A stretch of 64,000 nucleotides of DNA from positions 45,001 to 109,000 of the forward strand of contig JAJYFL010000003.1 of assembly GCA_021790935.1 (NCBI GenBank), in the 5' to 3' direction. Below are positions 1 to 8,914 of the stretch, piece after piece (the stretch's first letter is position 1; each line of letters begins with the position of its first letter). This stretch comes from a bacterium. Its GTDB lineage: Bacteria > Vulcanimicrobiota > Vulcanimicrobiia > Vulcanimicrobiales > Vulcanimicrobiaceae. Below the pieces are notes generated by a model, which was not told where the DNA came from, searched no databases, and was given only the letters and a program-made list of their open reading frames with translations. The translations under genes and the position numbers were made by a program.

Positions 1-16
1 TTAAAAGGATGTCCTC

Positions 17-934
17 ATGAAGATCGCCCCAATCGGCTGCCTTCTCGTAGCGGCCGTTGCCCTCACCGCCTGTGGCGGCGGTGGTTCGACGAGCACAATG
101 CCGTCCGGCCCCACCACCTCCACGCTGAGCGCGTCGCTGATGGACGGCCCGTTCCGGACCTCGGGCGGCATCGTCACCGCCGTGAATATCGCCCTGGAAA
201 AGGTCGAGGCCGTTGGGAGCGGCGGCGTCCAGACCTTGGTGACCTTCACGCCGTCTAAGAATATCAACCTCCTGAACTACCAAACCTCACCGCTGACGCT
301 GGGCACGGCTCAGATCCCGGCCGGCCAGTACCAGCAGCTGCGCTTCGTCCTCGACACCTCGCAGGCCAGTAACACCACGGTGGTCGTGAACGGGACGACG
401 TACGACCTATCGATTCCCAGCGCAAGCGGCCCGGAAGGCTTCCAGGGAAGCACCAGCACCGACAACGGTGACGGTCCCGGCACCGCCGGCATCAAGGTCA
501 ACGTCGCCCTGAACGCACAGGCCGGCCAGACCTACGGGTTCCTGATCGACTTCAACGCCGCCGAATCGATCGTGCAAGCCGGCGGCAGCGGACAGTGGCT
601 GATGAAGCCGGTTCTGGTCGCGACCGCGCAGGCGCTGGCCGGGTCGATCTCTGGAACCGTGACGAACAACGCCGGAACGGGCGTCGCCAATGCCGAGGTC
701 CTCGCCGAGCAAAACGGCACCACGATCAACAGCGGCGTCACCGATGCCAACGGCAACTTCCAGATCAATGCGCTCCCGGCCGGCAGCTACACGCTGGTCG
801 TCAACAATACGTGGACCAGCCAAGCCGGTGCGGCCGAAACGGCGACCGGTGCCGACGGCACGGCCTCCGTCACCGACCCCAGCGCCGTCACGGTGACCGG
901 CGGCCAAACCACCACCGTCACGCTAACCGACTAA
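17..934 (+). CDS. DUF4382-type lipoprotein with C-terminal regulatory-like beta domain
   Basis: Predicted secreted lipoprotein of 305 residues. The N-terminus is a lipobox signal peptide (LTAC, Cys19) followed by a Gly/Ser linker. Residues about 35-190 resemble DUF4382: a short DGPF-like motif, alternating beta strands, and a Gln-Tyr-Gln-Gln-Leu-Arg stretch. Residues about 210-300 resemble a carboxypeptidase regulatory-like (Ig-type) fold, with the usual GTGVANAEV and TDANGNFQINALPAGSYTL pattern. An AAGGAT Shine-Dalgarno-like sequence precedes the ATG. It converges on the dehydrogenase gene across a hairpin. The function is unknown; surface carbohydrate or protein binding is only a guess from the domain types. 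Confidence 0.75.
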   Translation: MKIAPIGCLLVAAVALTACGGGGSTSTMPSGPTTSTLSASLMDGPFRTSGGIVTAVNIALEKVEAVGSGGVQTLVTFTPSKNINLLNYQTSPLTLGTAQIPAGQYQQLRFVLDTSQASNTTVVVNGTTYDLSIPSASGPEGFQGSTSTDNGDGPGTAGIKVNVALNAQAGQTYGFLIDFNAAESIVQAGGSGQWLMKPVLVATAQALAGSISGTVTNNAGTGVANAEVLAEQNGTTINSGVTDANGNFQINALPAGSYTLVVNNTWTSQAGAAETATGADGTASVTDPSAVTVTGGQTTTVTLTD

Positions 935-937
935 ACG

Positions 938-982
938 ATCCCGAGCCTGTCGAGGGGCTGAACCCTTCGACAGGCTCGGGAT
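938..982. terminator. Hairpin between convergent genes (TTCGACAGGCTC repeat family)
   Basis: Two 20-bp arms (938-957 and 963-982) pair with one mismatch around a 5-base loop. The core is CCCGAGCCTGTCGA and its complement. It lies between two convergent genes, so it could terminate both ways, although neither side has a clear T-run. The right arm plus GACA matches the repeat at 30826-30866, so this is also a dispersed repeat. Confidence 0.55.
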
Positions 983-996
983 GACAGGCGACGGGC

Positions 997-2598
997 TCAG
1001 GGGGTCAATTTTCGCGAGATCGATTTCGCCTGCAGGAAGAGCAGCAGGTAGTCGCGGCCGCCGGCCTTGCTGTCGGTGCCCGACATATTGAAACCGCCGA
1101 ACGGGTGACCCCCAACCAGCGCTCCGGTCGACTTGCGATTGAAGTACAGGTTCCCGACGAAAAAATCGTCGCGAGCCCGCTCGATTTTACGTTCGTCTCG
1201 CGTATAGACCGAGCCCGTCAGCCCAAACTCCGTATCGTTCGCGATCTCGATCGCGTGGTCGTAGTCGCGCGCTTTGATCACTGCGAGCACGGGCCCGAAT
1301 ATCTCTTCCTGCGCGATGACGGCATGGGGCGGGACGTCGGCGATGACGGTCGGCTCGAGGAAATATCCGCTCTCGCCGACGCGCTTACCGCCGTGGAGCA
1401 GGCGACCTTCGCGCGAGCCGATCTCGACATAACGAAGGTGGTCCTTCAGCGCACGCTCGTTGATCACGGGGCCCATGTGGAACGCGCCGTTCGTAGGGTC
1501 GCCCACGGTAATCTTCGCGACGCGCGCCCGGAGCTTCTCGACGAATTCGTCGTAGATGCTCGCCTCAACGATCGCTCGGGAGCAGGCCGAACACTTTTGA
1601 CCCTGAAACCCGAACGCCGAAACCGCGACGCCTTCGACCGCCGCGTCGATATCGGCATCGGCCGCGACCACGATCGCATCCTTGCCGCCCATCTCTGCGA
1701 CCACGCGCTTGATCCATCTCTGACCCGCGACGGGCTTCGCCGCCAGTTCGTTGATATGAAGGCCGACGCTCTTGCTCCCGGTGAACGAGATAAAACGCAC
1801 CAGCGGGTGGGAGACCATCGCGTCGCCGATCTCGGCCGCGCTGCCTGGAACGAAATTCACGACGCCGTTTGGAAGGCCGACCTCGTGCAGCAGATCGACG
1901 AACCAGGCGGCTATCACCGGCGCATCGCTCGACGGCTTGAGAATCACCGTATTGCCGGCCGCGATCGCGGCCGACGTCATCCCCGCCATGATCGCAAACG
2001 GAAAATTCCACGGCGGTATCGATAGACCGACGCCCAGGGGAATGTAGCGCAGCTCGTTTACCTCGCCGGCGACCGGGGTAACCGGCTGCGCTCCGGCGTA
2101 GCGCAGCGCCTCACGCGCATAAAACTCGAGAAAGTCGATCGCTTCAGCCGTATCGGCGTCGGCTTCGACCCAGGTCTTTCCCACTTCGCGCACCATGAGC
2201 GCGTTGAACCGGAAGCGTCGCCGGCGCACTAACTCGGCAGCAGAGAGGAGGTAGCCCGCCCGTTCCGCTACGGGGACGCTCTTCCACGCCGCAAAACGCT
2301 CGTGCGCCCTTTCGATAGCGCGCACCGCCTGCGGAAGCGAGGCGGAGGCAACGTGCCCCACGATTCGGTCCGGGGCCGACGGATCGCTAGACTGGATCTT
2401 TTTCGCGCAATCGACGCGCTCGCCATCGATAATCAGCGGATAATGCTTCCCGAATGCGTCGTCCACCTCGGCAAGGGCCGCCTGCATAGCCGCAATATCG
2501 GACGGGTCGGTATACGATCGGACCGGATCGTTCGCGAAGGGCGCTAGGCGCTCGAGGGAGATCGTCAAAATACCACTCCAACTCTTGAACGACTCCAT
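997..2598 (-). CDS. rocA: L-glutamate gamma-semialdehyde (1-pyrroline-5-carboxylate) dehydrogenase
   Basis: Oxidises glutamate semialdehyde/P5C to glutamate with NAD(P)+, the second step of proline and arginine catabolism. The 533-residue product is close to the usual ~515 of stand-alone RocA/PruA enzymes. The cofactor-binding region PPWNFPFAIMAG, the general-base region EMGGKD and the catalytic cysteine in FGFQGQKCSACSRA are all visible. The C-terminal GGHPFGGFNMSGTDSKAGG is typical of P5C dehydrogenases. The frame stays open upstream, but the ATG at 2598 gives the family N-terminus and has a GGAG upstream. The gene is divergent from lhgO. No proline dehydrogenase gene lies alongside. Confidence 0.88.
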   Translation of the reverse strand: MESFKSWSGILTISLERLAPFANDPVRSYTDPSDIAAMQAALAEVDDAFGKHYPLIIDGERVDCAKKIQSSDPSAPDRIVGHVASASLPQAVRAIERAHERFAAWKSVPVAERAGYLLSAAELVRRRRFRFNALMVREVGKTWVEADADTAEAIDFLEFYAREALRYAGAQPVTPVAGEVNELRYIPLGVGLSIPPWNFPFAIMAGMTSAAIAAGNTVILKPSSDAPVIAAWFVDLLHEVGLPNGVVNFVPGSAAEIGDAMVSHPLVRFISFTGSKSVGLHINELAAKPVAGQRWIKRVVAEMGGKDAIVVAADADIDAAVEGVAVSAFGFQGQKCSACSRAIVEASIYDEFVEKLRARVAKITVGDPTNGAFHMGPVINERALKDHLRYVEIGSREGRLLHGGKRVGESGYFLEPTVIADVPPHAVIAQEEIFGPVLAVIKARDYDHAIEIANDTEFGLTGSVYTRDERKIERARDDFFVGNLYFNRKSTGALVGGHPFGGFNMSGTDSKAGGRDYLLLFLQAKSISRKLTP

Positions 2599-2735
2599 CC
2601 GCGTGCTCCGCACTGCGGCCTGGAGCTTCGTGCGAACGTATGATACTGCACGCTCGTACCATACGCCTGGCATCCCCGGCGCTGCGCCTCCCGCGATAGC
2701 GGGCCCAGGCATTTCGCGGGAGAAAGACTGCCTCG
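2599..2735. promoter_or_regulatory. Divergent intergenic region between rocA and lhgO
   Basis: This 137-bp region must hold both promoters. A CGTATG/CATACG inverted repeat at about 2637-2665 encloses -10-like hexamers for each direction (TATGAT on plus, TATCAT on minus), but no convincing -35 was found. A small CCCGC-GATA-GCGGG hairpin lies at 2690-2703. GGGAGAAAG before 2736 is a good Shine-Dalgarno sequence for lhgO. Confidence 0.35.
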
Positions 2736-3944
2736 ATGTTTCATGACGTCGCGATCGTGGGCGGGGGAATCGTCGGGTTGGCGGTCGGCCGCGAGATCCT
2801 GTCCCGCCATCCGCACCTTCGCCTACTCGTCCTCGAAAAAGAGCCCACCATCGCCGCACACCAGACCGGGCACAACAGCGGCGTCATTCACTCGGGCCTC
2901 TACTACGCGCCGGGATCGATGAAAGCCAGGCTCTGCACCGAGGGACGCCGCGCGTTGTGGCGCTACTGTGACGAGAAGCAGATCGAGTACCGTCAGGTCG
3001 GTAAGTTGATCGTGGCAACCGAGGAACGCGAGCGCGCAGCCCTCGATGCCCTGATGCAGCGGGGAGTTGCCAACGGAATCGACGGGCTCGTCCTGCTGGA
3101 CGGCCACGGCATCGAACGCCGCGAACCGCACTGCCGGGGCATCGGCGCCATCTTCTCGCCGGTGACGGGCATCGTAGATTACGGTGCGGTCGCCCGCAGC
3201 TATGGCGACGATATTCGCGAGATGGGCGGCTCGATCCAAACCGGGCGTCGGGTGCTCGGCATCGACCGCAGGGCCGGCACGACGCGCATAAGGACGGACG
3301 CGGCGGACTACGAAGCGCGCAACGTGATCGCGTGTGCCGGCTTGATGGCCGACCGCGTCGCGAAGATGACGGGCGGCGGCGGCGATCCCAAGATCGTTCC
3401 CTTCCGTGGCGACTACCTGATCCTCAAGCCCGAAAAGCGCTATCTCGTGAGGGGCAACATCTATCCCGTCCCCGACCCCGCCTTTCCGTTCCTGGGCGTG
3501 CACTTCACGCCGAGGATGAACGGCGACGTATGGCTTGGTCCCAATGCGGTCCTCGCGTTCGCGCGAGAAGGGTATACCCTCCGCACGATCGATCTGCGCG
3601 ATCTCCTCGAATCGCTGACGTACGCCGGCTTCGTCAAGCTGGCCGGCCGGCACATGCGCGCGGGGATGGGAGAACTCTATCGCGATATCGTGCCGAGCGC
3701 CTACGTTGCGGCGCTGCAGCGCTACATCCCGGAGCTGACCGTTTCGGATACGTTGCCCGGACCTTCGGGCGTCCGCGCTCAGGCGATGCGCTCCGACGGA
3801 ACGATGCTCGACGACTTCGCCTTCGAGGAGTCCGACGGCGTGCTGCACGTGCGCAACGCGCCGTCACCCGCCGCCACCTCGTCGCTAGCCATCGCGGCCT
3901 ACGTCGCCGACGACGCCGATCGCCGTTTCGAACTGCGCCGCTAG
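2736..3944 (+). CDS. lhgO: L-2-hydroxyglutarate oxidase/dehydrogenase (FAD-dependent)
   Basis: FAD enzyme of the DAO superfamily that oxidises L-2-hydroxyglutarate to 2-oxoglutarate. The 402-residue length fits LhgO (YgaF). The N-terminus has the dinucleotide-binding GGGIVGLA motif. It is followed by QTGHNSGVIHSGLYYAPGS, a signature of this family, and a C-terminal GPSGVRAQ. A GGGAGAAAG ribosome-binding site precedes the ATG. It may feed glutamate/2-oxoglutarate metabolism together with the divergent P5C dehydrogenase, but that link is inferred. Its TAG stop is the first triplet after C3941 of the inverted-repeat element. Confidence 0.85.
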   Translation: MFHDVAIVGGGIVGLAVGREILSRHPHLRLLVLEKEPTIAAHQTGHNSGVIHSGLYYAPGSMKARLCTEGRRALWRYCDEKQIEYRQVGKLIVATEERERAALDALMQRGVANGIDGLVLLDGHGIERREPHCRGIGAIFSPVTGIVDYGAVARSYGDDIREMGGSIQTGRRVLGIDRRAGTTRIRTDAADYEARNVIACAGLMADRVAKMTGGGGDPKIVPFRGDYLILKPEKRYLVRGNIYPVPDPAFPFLGVHFTPRMNGDVWLGPNAVLAFAREGYTLRTIDLRDLLESLTYAGFVKLAGRHMRAGMGELYRDIVPSAYVAALQRYIPELTVSDTLPGPSGVRAQAMRSDGTMLDDFAFEESDGVLHVRNAPSPAATSSLAIAAYVADDADRRFELRR

Positions 3945-4109
3945 GAGCCTGTCGGAGTTGAGCCGTTTTCGGATTTGGTGCCGAATTTTGTTCGGAGACG
4001 AGGCGCGAAGAAGGAGCGAAGCCGTAGCTTCGTGACTGATGAGCAACGAAGTATCCGGGCAAAAGGCGGCCCAAAGACGGAAACGCGCTCAACTCCGACA
4101 GGCTCCTAG
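3941..4109. repeat. 169-bp inverted-repeat element with 23-bp perfect ends
   Basis: The ends (3941-3963 and 4087-4109) are perfect inverted copies beginning CTAGGAGCCTGTCGGAGTTG; similarity continues imperfectly for about 15 bp further inward. The interior has a small CGAAGC-CGTA-GCTTCG hairpin and no coding sequence. The left end supplies the lhgO stop (TAG) and the right end supplies the trpA stop (TGA). Diverged single ends occur at 26591-26614, 31587-31609 and 44938-44960. It could be a MITE-like element, a bidirectional terminator, or both. No target-site duplication was recognised. Confidence 0.7.
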
Positions 4110-4904
4110 CAGCAGCGGCTCTACGAATGAGCGGACGCGCGCAGCCGCGGCTTCGCCCGCCGATCCACCGTACGCATCGATCAAGGCACTGCCGACGATG
4201 ATGCCGTCGGCAAGCGGGGCCACGGCACGCACGTGCTCCACCTTGCTGACGCCGAACCCGACGGCGAGGGGTTTGTCCGTCAACGCGCGCATCGTCGCGA
4301 TCTGCGATCCCAACGGCGAGAAGTCGGGCTCCGTTCCCGCGCCGGTGACTCCTAACCGCGACACGACGTAGACGAACCCCGTGGCCTGCGCAGCAATGCG
4401 GGAAGCGCGGTCGCGCGTCGTGGACGGTGCCACGAGCAACGGCATCTCCACGGCGTTCGCAATCAGCGCGCCACGCAATTCGGCGCCTTCCTCAAGAGCT
4501 ACGTCGGGGACGATCACGCCCGCCACGCCTGCGGCAGCGGCGGCCTCGGCTAGGCGCCGGATTCCAAAGCGATAGACCGGATTGTAGTACGTGAAGAGCA
4601 CGATCGGCGGCCAACCGCGCTCCCGGCCTTGCCCAACCAACCGCAGCACGCCGGCCATGCGCGTACCCGCACGTAAGGCTCGCACGCCCGCTGCCGCGAT
4701 GGTCGGCCCATCGGCCAGCGGGTCGCCGTACGGGACGCCGACTTCGATCGCATCGACGCCGGCGTTCGCGAGCGTATCGAAGATCGCGGCGGTTGTCGCC
4801 AGGTCCGGATCGCCAGCCATCACGTACGGAATGAACGCGGCGCGACCGCGCTCCCGGGCACGCCGAAAGACCGATTCAAGCATAGCTGCAGCCCTGGGCG
4901 CCAT
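4089..4904 (-). CDS. trpA: Tryptophan synthase alpha chain
   Basis: Cleaves indole-3-glycerol phosphate to indole and glyceraldehyde 3-phosphate in the TrpAB complex. At 271 residues it has family length. The catalytic glutamate region (DAIEVGVPYGDPLADGP) and the phosphate-binding GFGVSKVEHV and GSALID motifs are present. Last gene of the trp cluster, starting 6 bp after trpB. A second ATG at 4883 is possible; neither start has a strong Shine-Dalgarno. The final residues, about LGACRS, and the TGA stop are encoded by the right end of the repeat element, so the native C-terminus has been replaced or extended. Confidence 0.95.
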   Translation of the reverse strand: MAPRAAAMLESVFRRARERGRAAFIPYVMAGDPDLATTAAIFDTLANAGVDAIEVGVPYGDPLADGPTIAAAGVRALRAGTRMAGVLRLVGQGRERGWPPIVLFTYYNPVYRFGIRRLAEAAAAAGVAGVIVPDVALEEGAELRGALIANAVEMPLLVAPSTTRDRASRIAAQATGFVYVVSRLGVTGAGTEPDFSPLGSQIATMRALTDKPLAVGFGVSKVEHVRAVAPLADGIIVGSALIDAYGGSAGEAAAARVRSFVEPLLLGACRS

Positions 4905-4910
4905 GCGCCG

Positions 4911-6104
4911 TCATTCCGCGCTCCGCGACGGGTACGCCGAGCGCACCTGATCGATGTCCTTGTCGCCGCGCCCGCTGAGATTCACGACGATCAAGTCGTC
5001 GCTATCGCGTTCGAGCGCCAGCTCGCGTGCGAACGCAATCGCATGCGCGCTTTCTAGCGCCGGGACGATACCTTCTAGCGCAGCTAGCGCGAAGAACGCT
5101 TCGAGTGCCTGCGCGTCGGTCACGGCAACGTACGTCGCACGCCCCGTCTGCTTCAAGTAGGCGTGCTCGGGCCCCACGCCGGGGTAATCGAGTCCGGCAC
5201 TAATCGAGTGCGTCTCGCTCACCTGGCCATCGGCGTCTTGCAAGAGATACGACCGCGATCCGTGCAGCACCCCAACGCTGCCGGCGCCCAGAGACGCGGC
5301 CGTGTGCGCACCCTCGAGACCTTCTCCCGCAGCCTCCACGCCCCACAAGCGCACGCCCGGATCGTCGACGAACCCGGCGAAAATCCCCATCGCGTTGCTC
5401 CCGCCGCCCACGCACGCGATCACGTCGCTCGGCAACCGGCCATAGCGCGCGAGGCATTGGCTTCGCGCTTCGACGCCGATAACTTTTTGAAACTCGCGAA
5501 CCATATATGGGTAGGGATGCGCGCCCACCACGCTGCCGATGACGTAGAACGTATCCTCGACGTGAGCCGCCCACTGCCGAAACGCCTCGTTGGTCGCATC
5601 TTTGAGCGTCTGCGTTCCACCCGTAACGGGGTGGACGCGCGCTCCCAGCAGATTCATGATATAGACGTTCAGCGCTTGGCGTTCGACGTCGGACGCACCC
5701 ATAAAGACGTCCACCGTCATGCCGAGTTTCGCGCCTACGGTCGCCGTCGCGACCCCGTGCTGCCCCGCGCCGGTCTCGGCGATGATTCGGCGTTTGCCCA
5801 TCCGTTGCGCCAGCAGGCCCTGGCCGACGGTATTGTTGATCTTGTGCGCGCCCGTGTGATTGAGATCTTCGCGCTTGAGCAGTAGCGGTGCGGCTGAAAT
5901 GCCGGCGAGATACCGTTGCGCGGCATAGAGCGGCGACGGCCGGCCCACGAAGTCGCGCAGAATCGCCTCGTACTCCTCCCAGAACGCCGGATCGGCAAAG
6001 GCTTCGTTCATCGCGAGCTCCAGCTCTTCGAGGGCTCCCACGAGAACCTCCGGAACGAACCGGCCGCCGAACTCTCCGAAGTATCCGCGTGAATCAGGTC
6101 GCAT
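4911..6104 (-). CDS. trpB: Tryptophan synthase beta chain
   Basis: PLP enzyme that condenses indole with serine to give tryptophan. At 397 residues it matches the TrpB1 type. The PLP lysine lies in HTGAHKINN, the glycine loop is GGGSNAMG, and the N-terminus ([13 protein letters not shown]) is typical. The ATG overlaps the 3' end of trpF by 11 bp, which suggests translational coupling. It is followed 6 bp later by trpA. Confidence 0.97.
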   Translation of the reverse strand: MRPDSRGYFGEFGGRFVPEVLVGALEELELAMNEAFADPAFWEEYEAILRDFVGRPSPLYAAQRYLAGISAAPLLLKREDLNHTGAHKINNTVGQGLLAQRMGKRRIIAETGAGQHGVATATVGAKLGMTVDVFMGASDVERQALNVYIMNLLGARVHPVTGGTQTLKDATNEAFRQWAAHVEDTFYVIGSVVGAHPYPYMVREFQKVIGVEARSQCLARYGRLPSDVIACVGGGSNAMGIFAGFVDDPGVRLWGVEAAGEGLEGAHTAASLGAGSVGVLHGSRSYLLQDADGQVSETHSISAGLDYPGVGPEHAYLKQTGRATYVAVTDAQALEAFFALAALEGIVPALESAHAIAFARELALERDSDDLIVVNLSGRGDKDIDQVRSAYPSRSAE

Positions 6105-6714
6105 CGGCCTCCCTCACGGAACGCACGAACGAACGCATCTTCGCTTCGTCCTTCCTGCCGCCGGTCTCTACCCCGCCGCGTACGTCCACGCCATAGGGGC
6201 GAACCACGCGCACGCAGGCACCGACGTTCTCCGGCGTTAAGCCGCCGGCGACGATGACGCGCCGGCGACGCGCGATCGCCGCGATCGCATGCCACGAAAA
6301 GGCCACGCCGCTGCCGCCAGCCAGCCCCTCGATCTTCGAATCGAAGAGAAGGAGCGCATCCGCATACGAATCGGCCGCGCGCTCGAGCGCGGCTTCGTCG
6401 GCATGCGCTGGATCGACGTGGAGCGCTTTTATGGTCGTTCCACCGACCTCGGCGACGAAACCGCTGCTTTCGCCGCCGTGCAGTTGGATTGCCAAGTGCG
6501 GAAATATCGCGCGCGCCCTGCGAATCTCCGCGAGAGATGGATCGACGAAGACGCCTACCGGGACGACGGAGGGCGGCAACGCCGCGACGATGCGCTCGGC
6601 GTCACGAAAGGCTATCCGCCGCGGCGAGTCGGCAAAGATCATGCCGACGGCATCCGCACCGCAATCGACCGCCAGCAACGCGTCTTCGGCGCAGATGCAG
6701 CCGCAAAACTTCAC
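6094..6714 (-). CDS. trpF: Phosphoribosylanthranilate isomerase
   Basis: Isomerises phosphoribosylanthranilate to CdRP, the third step of tryptophan synthesis. The sequence [12 protein letters not shown] with the catalytic cysteine, [16 protein letters not shown] and AGGLTPENV mark TrpF, about 206 residues. The frame is open far upstream into trpC. I chose the GTG at 6714, which is 8 bp after the trpC stop. A CTG at 6726 overlapping the trpC stop is an alternative. Confidence 0.9.
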   Translation of the reverse strand: MKFCGCICAEDALLAVDCGADAVGMIFADSPRRIAFRDAERIVAALPPSVVPVGVFVDPSLAEIRRARAIFPHLAIQLHGGESSGFVAEVGGTTIKALHVDPAHADEAALERAADSYADALLLFDSKIEGLAGGSGVAFSWHAIAAIARRRRVIVAGGLTPENVGACVRVVRPYGVDVRGGVETGGRKDEAKMRSFVRSVREADAT

Positions 6715-6722
6715 GAACGTTT

Positions 6723-7523
6723 TCAGAGGATCGCCTCGACGGCGGTTTTCAGCTCGCGTATGATCTCGGCAGGACGCTCGGCGCGCATCAGCGCCTCCCC
6801 TACGAGGAATCCCCGCGCGCCGGCCCCATATAGGCGCGCAACGTCGGCGGGCTTTTGAAGCCCGCTCTCGCTGATCGCCGTCACCTCGCGTGGAAGCATC
6901 GGCAGCAGGCGTTCGCTCACGCCCAGATCCGTCTCGAACGTGCGCAGGTTCCGGTTGTTGATACCGATCAGCGCCGCGCCTGCCTTCACGGCGCGCCCGA
7001 GTTCGCGCGCGTCGTGGATCTCGACGAGTACGTCGAGATCGAATTCGCGCGCCGCGGCGAGGTTTGCCGAGAGTGCTTCGTCGCTCAGTCCCGCGACGAT
7101 CAAGAGAATTGCATCGGCGCCGTACGCCGCCGACTGTGCGACCTGGTACGGTGTCGTCAAAAAGTCCTTGCGTAAGAGCGGGCAGCCGCACCGCGCGCGC
7201 ACGACGTCGAGAAACGCGAGCTCGCCCAAGAAATGTTCGGACTCGGTAAGCACGCTGATGGCGTCGATCCCGGCGGCGTCGTATGCGGCCGCGATCGCCC
7301 CGGGATCGAAATGACGCGCGATGATCCCGGCCGACGGCGAGGCGCGCTTGATCTCGCCAACGATCGCGGGCCCGCGCGCCGCCAAAATCGCCGCCGTGAA
7401 ACGGCGTCGCCCGGGCCGGCGCGCCGCCGCGCGCTCCCGCACCGACGCTAAGGGTTCGGCGGCCTCTTCGCGCGCGGCGGCGTACGCCTTACCGGCATAG
7501 ATGCGCTGGAGAATATCACTCAT
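6723..7523 (-). CDS. trpC: Indole-3-glycerol phosphate synthase
   Basis: Closes the indole ring from CdRP. The 266-residue TIM barrel shows the family landmarks GEIKRASPSAG, SVLTE, LLRKDFL, GINNRNL, SESG and GFLVGEALM. The ATG at 7523 starts the conserved domain and overlaps the trpD 3' end by 8 bp; the longer open frame upstream is not supported. It sits between trpD and trpF in a tightly packed cluster. Confidence 0.95.
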   Translation of the reverse strand: MSDILQRIYAGKAYAAAREEAAEPLASVRERAAARRPGRRRFTAAILAARGPAIVGEIKRASPSAGIIARHFDPGAIAAAYDAAGIDAISVLTESEHFLGELAFLDVVRARCGCPLLRKDFLTTPYQVAQSAAYGADAILLIVAGLSDEALSANLAAAREFDLDVLVEIHDARELGRAVKAGAALIGINNRNLRTFETDLGVSERLLPMLPREVTAISESGLQKPADVARLYGAGARGFLVGEALMRAERPAEIIRELKTAVEAIL

Positions 7524-8526
7524 GCGAGAGAGCCCTCGCTCGCGCAAACGTTCGCCCGGCGTGCCCTTCGCGCAGCGTTGCGCGGGCGAGCTCGACGCCG
7601 TCGCGCAGCGTCGCGGCGCGATCGCACACCAGGAACACGAGCGCGGCGTTGAGCGCCACAACATCCGCCCGCGGCGAGCGCTCTCCTCCAAGAATCGATT
7701 CGAAGGCAGCCTTGCAGGCACCCACAGAGCCTCCTCGCAGGCTCTCGAGCGGGGCATAGATGCCATATTCGGCCGGATCGAGGATCCAATTGCGATCCCC
7801 CGTCTCGTCGAAGGAATGAACCGTCGTCGGGCCGTCGCCCGCGACCTCGTCAATGCCGCTCGCGGCATGCACGACCGCCCCGCACCGCACGCCCAAGCCG
7901 CGCAGCACCTTGCCCATCGGAACCACGAGCGATGCGCGAGCGACGCCTACGACTTGGTGCGTAGCCCGCGCGGGGTTCGTGAGCGGGCCCAGGACGTTGA
8001 ATATCGTCGGCACGCCGAGCTCCCGCCGTACCGCAGCGACGTTGCGCATGGCGGGATGGTAGCGCGGAGCGTACATGAACGTGAAGTTGGTCTCGCGCAG
8101 CAGACGAGCAGCGGCGGAGGGTTCCACGTCGACGGCCATGCCGCAGGCCTCCAAAACGTCCGCGCTGCCGCACGCACCGGACGCCGCGCGATTCCCGTGC
8201 TTGCCGACCGGAACGCCCGCGGCCGCGACGACCAGAGCGGTCAACGTTGAGATATTGATGGTATCAGCGCCGTCGCCGCCGGTGCCGACCACGTCCGCCA
8301 GCATCGAACGGTCGTGCTCGACCCGGAGACTGCGCTCGCGCATCGCGCGAGCGGCGCCCACGATCTCCGCGGAACGCTCGCCCTTGGCCGCAAGCGCCAC
8401 GAGTAAACCCGCCGCCCGCACCGGCGTGACGGTGCCGTCGACGATCTCCCCAAAGAGATCGTACGCCTCGCTCTCGCCGAGGTCTTCGCCGCCGAGAATT
8501 CGGCGCAACAACAGTGCGTACTCCAT
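7516..8526 (-). CDS. trpD: Anthranilate phosphoribosyltransferase
   Basis: Transfers phosphoribose from PRPP to anthranilate. The 336-residue product carries the PRPP-binding VGTGGDGADTINIST motif, GKHGNRAASGACGSADVLE and NVLGPLTNPA. It starts only 23 bp after rplQ, so the trp genes appear to be transcribed with the alpha operon. The genes for the first step (trpE, trpG) are not in this window. Confidence 0.95.
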   Translation of the reverse strand: MEYALLLRRILGGEDLGESEAYDLFGEIVDGTVTPVRAAGLLVALAAKGERSAEIVGAARAMRERSLRVEHDRSMLADVVGTGGDGADTINISTLTALVVAAAGVPVGKHGNRAASGACGSADVLEACGMAVDVEPSAAARLLRETNFTFMYAPRYHPAMRNVAAVRRELGVPTIFNVLGPLTNPARATHQVVGVARASLVVPMGKVLRGLGVRCGAVVHAASGIDEVAGDGPTTVHSFDETGDRNWILDPAEYGIYAPLESLRGGSVGACKAAFESILGGERSPRADVVALNAALVFLVCDRAATLRDGVELARATLREGHAGRTFARARALSHE

Positions 8527-8549
8527 TGGAGCGGGACCGGGATTGAGGA

Positions 8550-8903
8550 CTACTTGACCAGTTCCAGGATCGAAAGCTCCGCCGCGTCGCCGCTGCGAAC
8601 CCGGCTCTTAACGATGCGCGTATATCCGCCGGCACGGCCCTTTAAGGCCGGAGCGATCTGTTCGATCAATTTCTTCACGACGGCCGGCTCCGTCAAATAC
8701 TCCGCACATTGGCGGCGTGCGTGCAGATCGCCGCTCGATGCCGTCGTAATCAGGCGCTCGATGACGCGGCTGACTTCCTTCGCCTTGGTCGTCGTCGTCT
8801 CGATCTTCTCGTGCTTGAAAAACGAGGTTGCGAGATTACGAAGCAGGGCCTTGCGGTGCCCGTCGGTCCGCGAGAGACGTTTGTAAGCGATTTGATGCGG
8901 CAT
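8550..8903 (-). CDS. rplQ: 50S ribosomal protein L17
   Basis: Large-subunit protein near the exit tunnel, 117 residues. The N-terminus MPHQIAYKRLSRTDGHRKALLRNL is diagnostic. The C-terminus ends with a short RIVKSRVRSGDAAELSILELV segment. It is the last ribosomal gene of the alpha operon, 11 bp after rpoA, and is followed by trpD. Confidence 0.96.
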   Translation of the reverse strand: MPHQIAYKRLSRTDGHRKALLRNLATSFFKHEKIETTTTKAKEVSRVIERLITTASSGDLHARRQCAEYLTEPAVVKKLIEQIAPALKGRAGGYTRIVKSRVRSGDAAELSILELVK

Positions 8904-8914
8904 CTCTGTTCGCG

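Noticed and set aside
1105-2025. Long plus-strand frame opposite the P5C dehydrogenase gene
   Set aside because: Shadow of the real gene on the other strand; Arg/Asp-rich antisense composition. Many similar long frames opposite ribosomal, EF-Tu, EF-G and MalT-like genes were dismissed for the same reason.
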